Below, piece by piece: positions 51,418 to 62,760 of a stretch of DNA of 64,000 nucleotides. Source of the stretch: Ruminobacter sp964520475. Its GTDB lineage: Bacteria; Pseudomonadota; Gammaproteobacteria; Enterobacterales; Succinivibrionaceae. The stretch's first letter is position 1. Each line of letters begins with the position of its first letter. The stretch is from positions 1 through 64,000 of the forward strand of contig CAZFNS010000008.1 of NCBI GenBank assembly GCA_964520475.1. The letters run 5' to 3'. The position numbers and the translations under genes were made by a program. The notes beneath the pieces are model-generated. The model did not search any database. It was given only the letters and a program-made list of their open reading frames with translations, and was not told where the DNA came from.

Positions 51418-52612
51418 TCCCGTTTCCGGGACCGGCGGCGCGGGCGCGGGGCGCCTGTACGCCCTGGCCGCCTGCGAGTCCTCGGGCGACACCCTGGGCG
51501 AGGGGCTGATCCTCGCGCTCAGGAAGCGCGATCCCTCCGCCCGCTTCATCGGGATCTTCGGCCCGAAAATGCGCCGCGCCGCCGGCGCCGGGGCCGTGCA
51601 GCTGTACGACATGGAAGAGCTCGCCGTGATGGGCATCTTCGAGGTCCTCATGGCGCTTCCGCGCGTCCTGCGCGTAAGGAGCGGCCTGATCTCCGCCCTC
51701 AGAAAGGCCCGGCCCGCCGTCTACGTCGGCATCGACGCGCCCGATTTCAATCTCGGCGTCGAGCTCCGCCTCAGGCGGGACGGCATTCCCACCGTTCATT
51801 ACGTGAGCCCCTCGGTGTGGGCGTGGCGCCCCGGCCGGATCGAAAAGATCAAGGCCGCCGCGGACATGGTCCTGTCGATCCTCCCCTTCGAGGAGGAGTT
51901 CTACCGGAAGCACGACGCGCCGTGCACCTACGTCGGGCACCGGCTCGCCCGGGAGATCCCCCTGAACGTGCCCATGAGCGCGGCGCGGCTCGCCCTCAAT
52001 TTCTCCGAAGTGGCCATGAAAAGCAACCAGGTCGTCGGCGTTTTCCCGGGCAGCCGGAAGGGCGAGATCAAGTTTCTGACGCCGGAGTTCGCCGAGGCCG
52101 CCTACGCCCTGCAGAAACGCTACCCGGTCATGCGCTTCATCAGCGCGGCGACCACCGGGGCCAAGGCCGAGCTGATCGCGAGGATCTGGCGCCGGCACGC
52201 CCCCAACATCCCCCTCACCATCTGGGTCGGGAAGTCCAAGGAGGTCATGAGCGCCTCGAACGCCCTGATGATCGCCTCGGGCACCGCCACCCTGGAGGCC
52301 ATGCTGCTCAACAAGAGCATGGTCGTGTGCTACATAGTCAGCGCCGTCACGGCCATGATCGGCCGGAGGGTGCTCAAGGTCGACATGTTCTCCCTGCCGA
52401 ACCTGCTGAGCGGCAAGCGCGTCGTGCCCGAGCTGATCCAGGACGACTGCACCCCCGCGAACATCCGCAAGGAGATAAGCCGGATCTTCACCACCGACAA
52501 CCGCCGCCTGTTCATGGAATTCAACCGCATCCACAGGCAGCTCAGCCTCGATTCCGACGCGCTCGCCGCCGACGCGGTGCTGAAGGCGGCGGAATCCGGC
52601 GGGGCGGCGTAA
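51401..52612 (+). CDS. lpxB: Lipid A disaccharide synthase LpxB
   Basis: Glycosyltransferase (GT-B) joining UDP-diacylglucosamine and lipid X. The 403-residue product has the family start CESSGDTLG, the YVSPSVWAWRPGRI motif, FPGSRKGEI and the nucleotide-site SGTATLEAM. The GTG start overlaps lpxA by 17 bp, with AAGGAA seven bases upstream. rnhB follows after 69 bp. Confidence 0.95.
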   Translation: MASVADPVSGTGGAGAGRLYALAACESSGDTLGEGLILALRKRDPSARFIGIFGPKMRRAAGAGAVQLYDMEELAVMGIFEVLMALPRVLRVRSGLISALRKARPAVYVGIDAPDFNLGVELRLRRDGIPTVHYVSPSVWAWRPGRIEKIKAAADMVLSILPFEEEFYRKHDAPCTYVGHRLAREIPLNVPMSAARLALNFSEVAMKSNQVVGVFPGSRKGEIKFLTPEFAEAAYALQKRYPVMRFISAATTGAKAELIARIWRRHAPNIPLTIWVGKSKEVMSASNALMIASGTATLEAMLLNKSMVVCYIVSAVTAMIGRRVLKVDMFSLPNLLSGKRVVPELIQDDCTPANIRKEISRIFTTDNRRLFMEFNRIHRQLSLDSDALAADAVLKAAESGGAA

Positions 52613-52681
52613 AGGGCGCCCCGTTTCCCGGCCGGCCCGCGCCGCGCCCGTTGTTTTTCGTATTCGCCGAGGGAGAGCGCC

Positions 52682-53314
52682 ATGGCCCGCAGAGAACTTC
52701 CCCCCTTCGTCTACCCCCTGGGAACCGCGGGGGCGGTCTACGCCGGCGCCGACGAGGCGGGGCGGGGGCCGCTCGCCGGCAACGTGGTCGCCGCCGCCGT
52801 CATCCTCGATCCCCGCGACCCGATCGCGGGCCTCGCCGATTCCAAGACCCTGACCCCCCGCAAAAGGGAACTGCTTTACGCCGAGATCGGGGCCCGGGCC
52901 CTCGCCGTGGGCGTCGGCCGGGCCTCGCCCGCGGAGATCGACGCGATCAACATTCTCCGGGCCTCGCTCCTCGCGATGGAACGGGCCGTCGCGGCGCTCG
53001 CGGCGCGCCCGGACATGGTGCTGGTCGACGGCCCCCACGCGCCCGCGGGCCTGCCGGTTCCCGCCCTGGCGGTGGTCCGGGGGGACGCGCGGGTCCCCGA
53101 GATCGCCGCGGCCTCCATCGTCGCCAAGGTGACCCGCGACCGGGAAATGGACGAGCTCGACGCGCTGCACCCGCTCTACGGCTTTGCCGCGCACCGGGGC
53201 TACCCGACGGCCCGGCACCTCGAGGCGCTGCGCCGGCACGGGGTGATCCGGGGCCTTTACCGCGAAACCTACGCCCCGGTCAGGGAGATCCTCGCCGGCG
53301 GGGGCCGCGGGTAA
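52682..53314 (+). CDS. rnhB: Ribonuclease HII
   Basis: Cleaves the RNA of RNA-DNA hybrids, including single ribonucleotides in DNA. The 210-residue product has GADEAGRGPLAG with catalytic Asp/Glu, the LADSK motif, VDGPHAP and the basic AASIVAKVTRDREM segment, and HRGYPT. Position lpxB-rnhB-dnaE is the classic gammaproteobacterial order. Confidence 0.95.
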   Translation: MARRELPPFVYPLGTAGAVYAGADEAGRGPLAGNVVAAAVILDPRDPIAGLADSKTLTPRKRELLYAEIGARALAVGVGRASPAEIDAINILRASLLAMERAVAALAARPDMVLVDGPHAPAGLPVPALAVVRGDARVPEIAAASIVAKVTRDREMDELDALHPLYGFAAHRGYPTARHLEALRRHGVIRGLYRETYAPVREILAGGGRG

Positions 53315-53368
53315 AACGCGGCCCGCCCGCGGTTTCCGGAAAAATCTTTCCGCGCGGGGCGGCCTTTC

Positions 53369-53377
53369 TGCTAAGAT
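53369..53377 (+). promoter_or_regulatory. Extended -10 promoter for dnaE
   Basis: TGCTAAGAT, an extended -10, lies about 45 bp upstream of the start at 53422. Confidence 0.45.
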
Positions 53378-53421
53378 GTCTTTCCCGTTCCCGTATTCCC
53401 GCCCGTCCGCGAGGCCCGCCC

Positions 53422-56994
<3,573 letters not shown>

Positions 56995-57086
56995 CGCCGC
57001 CGCGGGGACGGCGTCACAATATCCCGCGGCGCCGGGCCCCGGCGGCATTAATTTGTCGAAATCGGGCGGTTTTTGGGTTAAAATAA

Positions 57087-57092
57087 TACAAT
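57087..57092 (+). promoter_or_regulatory. Possible -10 element for accA
   Basis: TACAAT in an AT-rich patch (57075-57096) of the 244-bp dnaE-accA gap. No matching -35 is evident. The rest of the gap is very GC-rich with no gene. Confidence 0.3.
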
Positions 57093-57238
57093 TCAGGCGT
57101 TAAACGCGCGGCGCCGCCGCCGCGCCCGCCGCCCCGGGGAACGCGGGGCGGGCCGGGAGAAGCGGGACGGGGCGCGGCCCGTTGTTGTTGCAGTGCAAGG
57201 CGTGTCCGGGATTCAGGCCGTCGACGAGGTTTTTTGCT

Positions 57239-58195
57239 ATGAACATGGATTATCTTGATTTTGAACAGCCCATCGCCGAGATTCTCGCTCACATCGAGGA
57301 GCTGAAAAAGGTAAACGAAAATATCGGCGACAGCGTTGATTTCACCGAACAGATCGAGTCGATGAAGAAGAAACAGGAAGAGCTGACGGTCAAAATCTTC
57401 TCCGATCTGGGCGCCTGGCAGATCTCGCAGCTGTCGCGCCATCCCCTGAGGCCGTACACGCTCGACTACATCGAAAACATCTTCACCGATTTCGAGGAGC
57501 TCCACGGCGACCGGGCCTACGCCGACGACAGCGCCATAGTGGGCGGCATCGCCCGCCTCGACGGCGAGTCGGTCATGGTCATCGGGCACCAGAAGGGCCG
57601 CGACGTGCAGCAGCGCACCCTGAGGAACTTCGGCATGCCGAGGCCGGAGGGCTACCGCAAGGCGCTCAGGCTCATGCAGACCGCGGAAAGATTCAGGATA
57701 CCGATCATCACCTTCATCGACACCCCGGGCGCCTATCCGGGAGTCGGCGCCGAGGAAAGGGGCCAGGCCGAGGCCATCGCGAGGAACCTCAAGGTCATGA
57801 GCGCCCTCCGGGTGCCGATCGTCTGCACGGTCATCGGCGAGGGCGGCTCGGGCGGGGCCCTGGCGATCGGCGTGGGCGACCGCGTGAACATGCTCCGCTA
57901 CTCGACCTACTCGGTGATCTCGCCGGAGGGCTGCGCCTCCATTCTCTGGAAGAGCGCCGACAAGGCGAATCTGGCCGCCGAGGCCATGAACATCACCGCC
58001 TCGGCCCTCAAGGAGCTAAATCTGATCGACAGCATCGTCGAGGAGCCCCTCGGCGGCGCGCACCGGGACTACAAAACCATGTCGGAGAACCTCAAGGCGC
58101 GGCTTCTGCTGGATCTCGGCCAGCTGAAGATGCAGACGGAAGAGCAGCTGCTCGAGAACCGCTACCGCAAGCTGATGTCCTTCGGCTACTGCTGA
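57239..58195 (+). CDS. accA: Acetyl-CoA carboxylase carboxyltransferase subunit alpha
   Basis: Transfers the carboxyl group from biotin to acetyl-CoA, the first committed step of fatty acid synthesis, with AccD. The 318-residue product (E. coli 319) has DLGAWQISQLSRHP, GIARLDGESVMVIGHQKGR, the crotonase-fold oxyanion region TPGAYPGVGAEERGQ and EGGSGGALAIGVGD. The ATG at 57239 gives the conserved start MNMDYLDFEQPI. It ends before a strong terminator. Confidence 0.97.
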   Translation: MNMDYLDFEQPIAEILAHIEELKKVNENIGDSVDFTEQIESMKKKQEELTVKIFSDLGAWQISQLSRHPLRPYTLDYIENIFTDFEELHGDRAYADDSAIVGGIARLDGESVMVIGHQKGRDVQQRTLRNFGMPRPEGYRKALRLMQTAERFRIPIITFIDTPGAYPGVGAEERGQAEAIARNLKVMSALRVPIVCTVIGEGGSGGALAIGVGDRVNMLRYSTYSVISPEGCASILWKSADKANLAAEAMNITASALKELNLIDSIVEEPLGGAHRDYKTMSENLKARLLLDLGQLKMQTEEQLLENRYRKLMSFGYC

Positions 58196-58253
58196 CGGCA
58201 GCGCGGGGCGCCGCGGCGCCCCGCCCGCCCGGATCGGGCGGCGCAGATCCACC

Positions 58254-58284
58254 GCCCGGCCGCTCGCGCGGCCGGGCTTTTTTT
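58254..58284 (+). terminator. Terminator of accA
   Basis: GCCCGGCCGC / GCGGCCGGGC, a 10-bp perfect stem with a TCGC loop, then TTTTTTT. Confidence 0.92.
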
Positions 58285-58315
58285 ATCACCGCGAACGACG
58301 CGGGACGGAGAACGA

Positions 58316-59707
58316 ATGGACAAATCGCGCGCGGAAACGGAGGACGGCCTCGGGGACGTCAGGGCCCGCCTGGCGGAATTCCGGGGCATGCGCTGGGTGA
58401 TCGCCCTGAGCGGGGGCGCGGACTCCCGCGCCCTCCTCGAGCTGGCGGCGGAGAACCGGGATCTTTCGGCCGGCCTCGCGGCCGTGTACGTCCACCACCA
58501 TCTGCGGCCGGAGGCGGACGCCTGGGAGGAGTTCTGCCGGCGGGAGTGCGCGGCCCTCGGCGTCGGGTTCGGCGTGGAGCACGTGACCGTGCGCGGGGAC
58601 GGGTCGCCCGAGGCCGCGGCCCGGGAGGCGCGCTACGCGGCGCTCGCCCGCCACGTGCCGGACGGGCGGCACGTGCTGTTCACGGCGCATCACGCCGACG
58701 ATCTGCTCGAGACCATGCTGATGGCGCTCGTCCGGGGAGCGGGGCTCGCGGGGCTCGCGGCGATCCCCGCCCGGCAGCCCTTCGCCGGGGGGCTGCTCGC
58801 GCGGCCCCTCCTCGGGGCGGACCGCGCCGGGATCGAGCGGTTCTGCGCCCGGCGCGGGCTCGCCTACGTGACGGATCCCTCCAACGCCGACGCCGCCTTC
58901 GACCGCAACTACATCCGGCGCGAGGTGGTCCCGGCCCTCAGGAAGCGCTTCCCGGCGGCGGCCGCGGCCGCGCGGCGGACGGCGGAGAATCTCGCCGACG
59001 ATCTGCGCGTTCTCGAGGACGCGGTCGGCGCCGCCGCGGCGAAGCGCCTCGCCCGGGTGCCTTACGCGGGGATCGCGCTCGATCTGCGCGGGCTCGGGGA
59101 CGACGGGCCGCTCCCGCGGGCCCTGGTCAGGCATTTCCTGAAAAAATACCACGGCGTCGTCCTGTCCCGGGCGCGGCTCGGGGAGGTCATGAAATTCGTC
59201 CGCGCGGGCCGGACCGGGCGGGCGAAGCTCGCCGCCGGGGACATGGCGGTGAGCGTGTTCCGGGGGTTCCTCGTCGCCGTTCCCGACACGGCTCCCCTCA
59301 GGGAGCGCGGGGCGATCGCGCTTAAGCCCGGAGAAACGGCGGAAATCGGCGGCTTCGCGGTGACCCTGCGGGAAACGGCGCCCGGCGATCCGGTCCCCGG
59401 GCCCGCGGCGGGCTATTTCGTGCCGGCGGGATCCGGCCTGCGGATCGACTTCGCCCCCGCGCCGTCCCTCAAACTCCGCCCCGCGGGACGCGGGCACGGG
59501 CGGACGCTCAAGCAGCTGTGGAAGGAATACGGGGTGAACCTGGCCGCGCGGGGGCGCCACCCCCTGGTGCGCCGGGCGGACGGGACCGTCCTCGCCCTGC
59601 ACGGCGTGTTCGCGGCGGCGGACGCGCCCGGGCCGGAGCCCGGCGGGGCGGGCCGCCTCTGCGTCCTCGGGATAACCTGCGCCCGGGACCGCCGGCCCGG
59701 GGCCTGA
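58316..59707 (+). CDS. tilS: tRNA(Ile)-lysidine synthase
   Basis: Converts C34 of tRNA-Ile(CAU) to lysidine so that it reads AUA. The 463-residue product has the N-type ATP pyrophosphatase PP-loop SGGADS at residues 32-37 (usually SGGVDS), VHHHLRPEAD, TAHHADDLLET, and the TilS C-terminal domains (KQLWKEYGVN). A GGAG-type site precedes the ATG at 58316. Start lies 31 bp after the accA terminator, in a region with no clear promoter. Confidence 0.94.
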   Translation: MDKSRAETEDGLGDVRARLAEFRGMRWVIALSGGADSRALLELAAENRDLSAGLAAVYVHHHLRPEADAWEEFCRRECAALGVGFGVEHVTVRGDGSPEAAAREARYAALARHVPDGRHVLFTAHHADDLLETMLMALVRGAGLAGLAAIPARQPFAGGLLARPLLGADRAGIERFCARRGLAYVTDPSNADAAFDRNYIRREVVPALRKRFPAAAAAARRTAENLADDLRVLEDAVGAAAAKRLARVPYAGIALDLRGLGDDGPLPRALVRHFLKKYHGVVLSRARLGEVMKFVRAGRTGRAKLAAGDMAVSVFRGFLVAVPDTAPLRERGAIALKPGETAEIGGFAVTLRETAPGDPVPGPAAGYFVPAGSGLRIDFAPAPSLKLRPAGRGHGRTLKQLWKEYGVNLAARGRHPLVRRADGTVLALHGVFAAADAPGPEPGGAGRLCVLGITCARDRRPGA

Positions 59708-60279
59708 GCCGGGCAAAAAAAACGGCCACCGGGAAGATGACCGAAAACACGGAATGAAAAACAAAGAATGACACATGAGATATCATTGAATCTTCGTTTC
59801 GCAGGTACCTATTTAGACCGATAATTTTTTGAAAGGTTTCATGAAGAACGCGCGAAACCGGATCCGCGGAACGTTTTTTCCGCGCCGCGGGACGGAACGG
59901 CCCCCGCGCGGGCGTTGCCGCGGGCGGTTTCCGCGGCTTTCTCCGCTTCCGGGGCGGGCCGGAAAGCGACTTGCCCGGATTGTTAACCGGATCGCAAATT
60001 TTAAATATTTTTTCCGGGCGGCGCCGGTCGCGGCGCGCGGCGGGGGAAGCGGGACGGGCCGCGGCGTTTTTCCGGGCCCTTAAAAAGAAACTGCCGCGGA
60101 CCGCCGGCCCGTGGCAGAAGATAAAGCACTTGATTGAAGGAGAAAATCAGTTTAATTAGCTTAACTGATAACTTAGAGGACTCCCTTCGCGAAAAGTTCA
60201 ATTAATTTTAAAAAAAATTTCCGGCGGCCGGCCGGAGCCCCCGCGGGGCCCGTTTCCGGCGGGGTTCCCGCCCGGAAAC
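59708..60279. other. Long tilS-rpsT intergenic stretch without a gene
   Basis: About 570 bp alternating GC-rich blocks and AT-rich patches (near 59780-59850, 60000 and 60120-60215). A few short frames exist but lack ribosome sites, conservation signs or normal composition. I see no tRNA. A weak TTGAAT near 59786 has no good -10. Confidence 0.5.
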
Positions 60280-60352
60280 AAAAAACTCGCTTTAGCCGAA
60301 TAAAGCGAGTTGGGAAAGATATTATTATGAAGCAGAGCTTATCCGGCTCTGC
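60280..60352 (-). ncRNA. Candidate small RNA downstream of rpsT
   Basis: Read on the minus strand from 60352: a 5' hairpin (GCAGAGC, 7-nt loop, GCTCTGC), a 20-nt unpaired linker (60312-60331), then an 11-bp hairpin (AACTCGCTTTA, 6-nt loop, TAAAGCGAGTT) running into TTTTTT. A sigma-E-like promoter lies immediately upstream, with its start predicted at the first base of the 5' hairpin. Total length is about 73 nt, typical of Hfq-type sRNAs. No known family is recognised. An alternative is two unrelated terminators, since the 60332-60358 hairpin followed by ATTTTT also works as a plus-strand terminator. Confidence 0.4.
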
Positions 60353-60356
60353 ATTT

Positions 60357-60384
60357 TTAGACACCCCCGCCCCGGAAAAGTTCG
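60357..60384 (-). promoter_or_regulatory. Sigma-E-like promoter for the candidate sRNA
   Basis: On the minus strand CGAACTT (60384-60378), a 15-bp spacer and GTCTAA (60362-60357). The known sigma-E consensus is GGAACTT, about 15-16 bp, then GTCTAA or TCTGA. One mismatch at the first base. Confidence 0.4.
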
Positions 60385-60398
60385 GGATTCCGCGCGCG

Positions 60399-60429
60399 AA
60401 AAAAAAGGGGGCGAACCGGGTTCGCTCCC
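60399..60429 (-). terminator. Terminator of rpsT
   Basis: On the minus strand GGGAGCGAACC / GGTTCGCCCCC, an 11-position stem with one mismatch, then eight T. It lies 35 nt after the rpsT stop. Confidence 0.88.
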
Positions 60430-60463
60430 TCTTCCGCGGCGCCGTCCCCTCCGGCCCGGGCCG

Positions 60464-60727
60464 TCAGGCCAGGGCCTTGATCCGGGCGCTCAGGCGCGAC
60501 TTGTGGCGCGCGGCCTTGTTCTTGTGGATGATGCCCCTGGTGGCGGCGCGGTCGAGCAGGACCTCCGCGTTTTTGAAAGCGGCTTTCGCTTCTTCTTTTT
60601 TGCCTTCGCCGATTAACGCGACCACCTTCTTGACGGCAGTGCGCATCGCGGAGCGCTGGGCGACGTTGTGAACGCGATTTCTTTCGGTAACGAGGACGCG
60701 CTTCTTCGCTGATTTGATGTTTGCCAA
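60464..60727 (-). CDS. rpsT: 30S ribosomal protein S20
   Basis: The 87-residue helical S20 protein that binds 16S rRNA. It matches the E. coli sequence from the second residue (ANIKSAKKR) to the end (SRLSARIKALA). The start codon is TTG, preceded by AGGAG six bases upstream. E. coli rpsT also uses UUG, which is part of its translational autocontrol, so the same regulation is likely. It has a near-perfect sigma-70 promoter and a strong terminator. Confidence 0.96.
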   Translation of the reverse strand: MANIKSAKKRVLVTERNRVHNVAQRSAMRTAVKKVVALIGEGKKEEAKAAFKNAEVLLDRAATRGIIHKNKAARHKSRLSARIKALA

Positions 60728-60852
60728 AATAGACTCCTGAAAATTCCTTGTCGTGACATCCTCAACCGCCTGCCGCGGCGGGTCTTCCCGTCCGGCGGAT
60801 CCGGTTTGCGTCCGGCGGCGCCGGCCCGTCCGTTCCGGGTTGCGGGTGTCGC

Positions 60853-60881
60853 AGTATACAACCTTCCCCCTGTTCTGTCAA
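60853..60881 (-). promoter_or_regulatory. Sigma-70 promoter for rpsT
   Basis: On the minus strand a perfect TTGACA (60881-60876), a 17-bp spacer and TATACT (60858-60853). Confidence 0.88.
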
Positions 60882-60915
60882 GCCGGGGAACGCCGCGGCG
60901 GGGCAGAAAGGAATA

Positions 60916-60959
60916 AACGCGGCAATTCTAGCAGAATCCGCGTTCTTTGTCATGACAAA
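60916..60959. promoter_or_regulatory. Two inverted repeats between the rpsT and murJ promoters
   Basis: First repeat 60916-60944: AACGCGG, CA bulge, ATTCT, AGC loop, AGAAT, CCGCGTT. Second repeat 60946-60959: TTTGTCATGACAAA, a perfect 14-bp palindrome. They lie between divergent promoters and may be operators, but no regulator is recognised. The rest of 60728-61078 is leader sequence without a gene. Confidence 0.35.
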
Positions 60960-60993
60960 CTCCAAATTATTTCGGCGGCCCGCCGGCGAATGT

Positions 60994-61022
60994 TTGAGGG
61001 AACCTCCGTAAGATATTATAAT
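60994..61022 (+). promoter_or_regulatory. Sigma-70 promoter for murJ
   Basis: TTGAGG (60994-60999), a 17-bp spacer and perfect TATAAT (61017-61022). Confidence 0.75.
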
Positions 61023-61078
61023 TTCCGCAGCGCGGGCCGCGCGGCCCGCCCCCGATTCGACCACACCACCGGCAGATT

Positions 61079-62677
61079 ATGAGCAAGCTGTTCCGTTCGA
61101 GCCTGATTACCGCAGGCGCCACCTTCATGTCCAGGATCCTCGGCCTGATCCGGGACATCTTCATCGCGCAGCTCCTGGGGGCGGGGCAGAGCTCCGACGT
61201 GTTCTTCTTCGCCCAGCGCATCCCCAATTTCCTGCGCCGGCTTTTCGCGGAGGGGGCCTTCAGCCAGGCCTTCGTCCCGGTCATGGCGGAGTTCCGGGCG
61301 AACCGATCGGAGGCCGAGACGGCCGATCTGATAAGCCGCGCCGCCGGCACCCTGGGCGCGCTGGTGTTCCTGGTGACGGTCGCCGGCATGATCGGCAGCG
61401 GCGCCGTGACGGCGCTGTTCGGCTGGGGCTGGTTCATGGACTGGGTGAGCGGCGCCCCCGACGGCGCCAAGTTCCTGCAGGCGTCCTTCCTCCTCAAGAT
61501 CACCACCCCGTACCTGTTTTTCATCACCCTGACGGCCGTTTCCGGGGCGGTGCTGAACACCTACGACAAATTCCTGGTGCCGGCGATCACCCCCTGTCTC
61601 ATGAACCTGTGCATGATCGCCGCCTGCGTGTGGCTGGCCCCGCGCACGGCGGACCCGAATTTTGCCCTGGCCCTCGGCTTCCTCGCGGGCGGCGTGGTCC
61701 AGTTCCTGTTCCAGCTGCCCTTCCTTTACCGGCTCGGGTGCCTGGTCGTCCCGAAGTTCGGCTGGAACCACCCCGGGGTGGCGAAAATCAGGAAACTGAT
61801 GCTCCCGGCCATTTTCAGCGTGTCCGTGAGCCAGATCAACCTCATCGTCAACACCGTGATCGCCTCGTTCCTGGTCACGGGATCCCTGAGCTACCTGTAC
61901 TACTCGGACCGGCTGCTCGAGTTTCCCATCGGCATCTTCGCCGTGGCGATCGGCACCGTGATCCTGCCCGCGCTCTCCCGCAGCGCCGCCGCGGGCGACC
62001 GCGCGGGCTACGCGCGCACCATGGACTGGGGCCTCCGGCTGGTGCTGCTGCTCGGGATCCCGGCGATGGCGGGGATGATCGCGCTCCGCGAACCCATCAT
62101 GCGGGTGCTGTTCATGAGAGGGGAGTTCGGGGTCGGCTCGGCGGAGCACGCCGCGCTCAGCCTGATCGCCTCCGTGGCTGGGCTGTGGGCCATTATGGCG
62201 GTGCGGGTGCTGGTCCCGGGGTTCAACGCGCGGCAGGACACGGCGACCCCGGTCAAGTACGGCGTCATCGCCATGGGCGTCAACATCTGCACCAGCCTCG
62301 TCCTGGTCTACCCGCTCGAGAAATGGCCGATCGTCGGCCCGGAGGGCGGCTACGGCTACATCGCCCTGTCCGCCGCCACCTCGGTGTCCGCCGCCGTGAA
62401 CGCGTTCCTCCTGCTCCGGGGGCTCGCGAAAAAGAACGTCTACCGCCCCGGCCGCGACACGCTCTTCTTCGTGCTGAAGCTCGCCGCCGCCGCGGCGGTG
62501 ATGTTCGCGGCGGTCGACCGGCTGAAGCTCGCCGCCGCGGACGGGACCGCGGCCTGGGCGGAAACCGGCCTCGGCCGGGCCGCGCTGCTCCTCGCTCTCC
62601 TGGTGGCGGCCGGGGCCGCGGTCTACTTCGCGGTCCTCGCCGCGCTGGGCGTCCGCCCGCGCCACCTGCGGGGGTAG
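61079..62677 (+). CDS. murJ: Lipid II flippase MurJ
   Basis: Flips lipid II across the inner membrane for peptidoglycan synthesis. The 532-residue MOP-superfamily protein has about 14 transmembrane helices. Family features are TFMSRILGLIRDIFIAQLLGAG at the start (with the essential Arg residues near 18 and 24), QRIPNFLRRLFAEGAFSQAFVPV, and FEFPIGIFAVA-like LEFPIGIFAVAIGT. ATG 61079 is the first good start. Its place between rpsT and ribF is common outside Enterobacterales. Confidence 0.95.
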   Translation: MSKLFRSSLITAGATFMSRILGLIRDIFIAQLLGAGQSSDVFFFAQRIPNFLRRLFAEGAFSQAFVPVMAEFRANRSEAETADLISRAAGTLGALVFLVTVAGMIGSGAVTALFGWGWFMDWVSGAPDGAKFLQASFLLKITTPYLFFITLTAVSGAVLNTYDKFLVPAITPCLMNLCMIAACVWLAPRTADPNFALALGFLAGGVVQFLFQLPFLYRLGCLVVPKFGWNHPGVAKIRKLMLPAIFSVSVSQINLIVNTVIASFLVTGSLSYLYYSDRLLEFPIGIFAVAIGTVILPALSRSAAAGDRAGYARTMDWGLRLVLLLGIPAMAGMIALREPIMRVLFMRGEFGVGSAEHAALSLIASVAGLWAIMAVRVLVPGFNARQDTATPVKYGVIAMGVNICTSLVLVYPLEKWPIVGPEGGYGYIALSAATSVSAAVNAFLLLRGLAKKNVYRPGRDTLFFVLKLAAAAAVMFAAVDRLKLAAADGTAAWAETGLGRAALLLALLVAAGAAVYFAVLAALGVRPRHLRG

Positions 62678-62712
62678 CGGCTCAAAAAATGTTATAAGGC
62701 CCATATTTTTTT

Positions 62713-62721
62713 TGCTATAAT
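62713..62721 (+). promoter_or_regulatory. Extended -10 promoter for ribF
   Basis: TGCTATAAT, an extended -10, about 40 bp before the ribF ATG. No clear -35. Confidence 0.6.
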
Positions 62722-62760
62722 CTCAGGCGTTGCGAACAGTGGTTTTTGAGCGGTCGAGTT

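Noticed and set aside
59829..60083. An 84-codon frame in the tilS-rpsT gap
   Set aside because: It is Arg/Gly/Pro-rich, lacks a ribosome site and domain, and looks like random GC-rich coding.
60332..60358. Plus-strand intrinsic terminator (GCAGAGC / GCTCTGC, ATTTTT)
   Set aside because: It is a valid reading, but no plus-strand gene precedes it closely; I kept the minus-strand sRNA model and note this as the main alternative.
60327..60671. Plus-strand frame starting behind GGGAAAG at 60327
   Set aside because: It reads antisense through the rpsT terminator and most of rpsT; the RBS-like look is the complement of the candidate sRNA linker.
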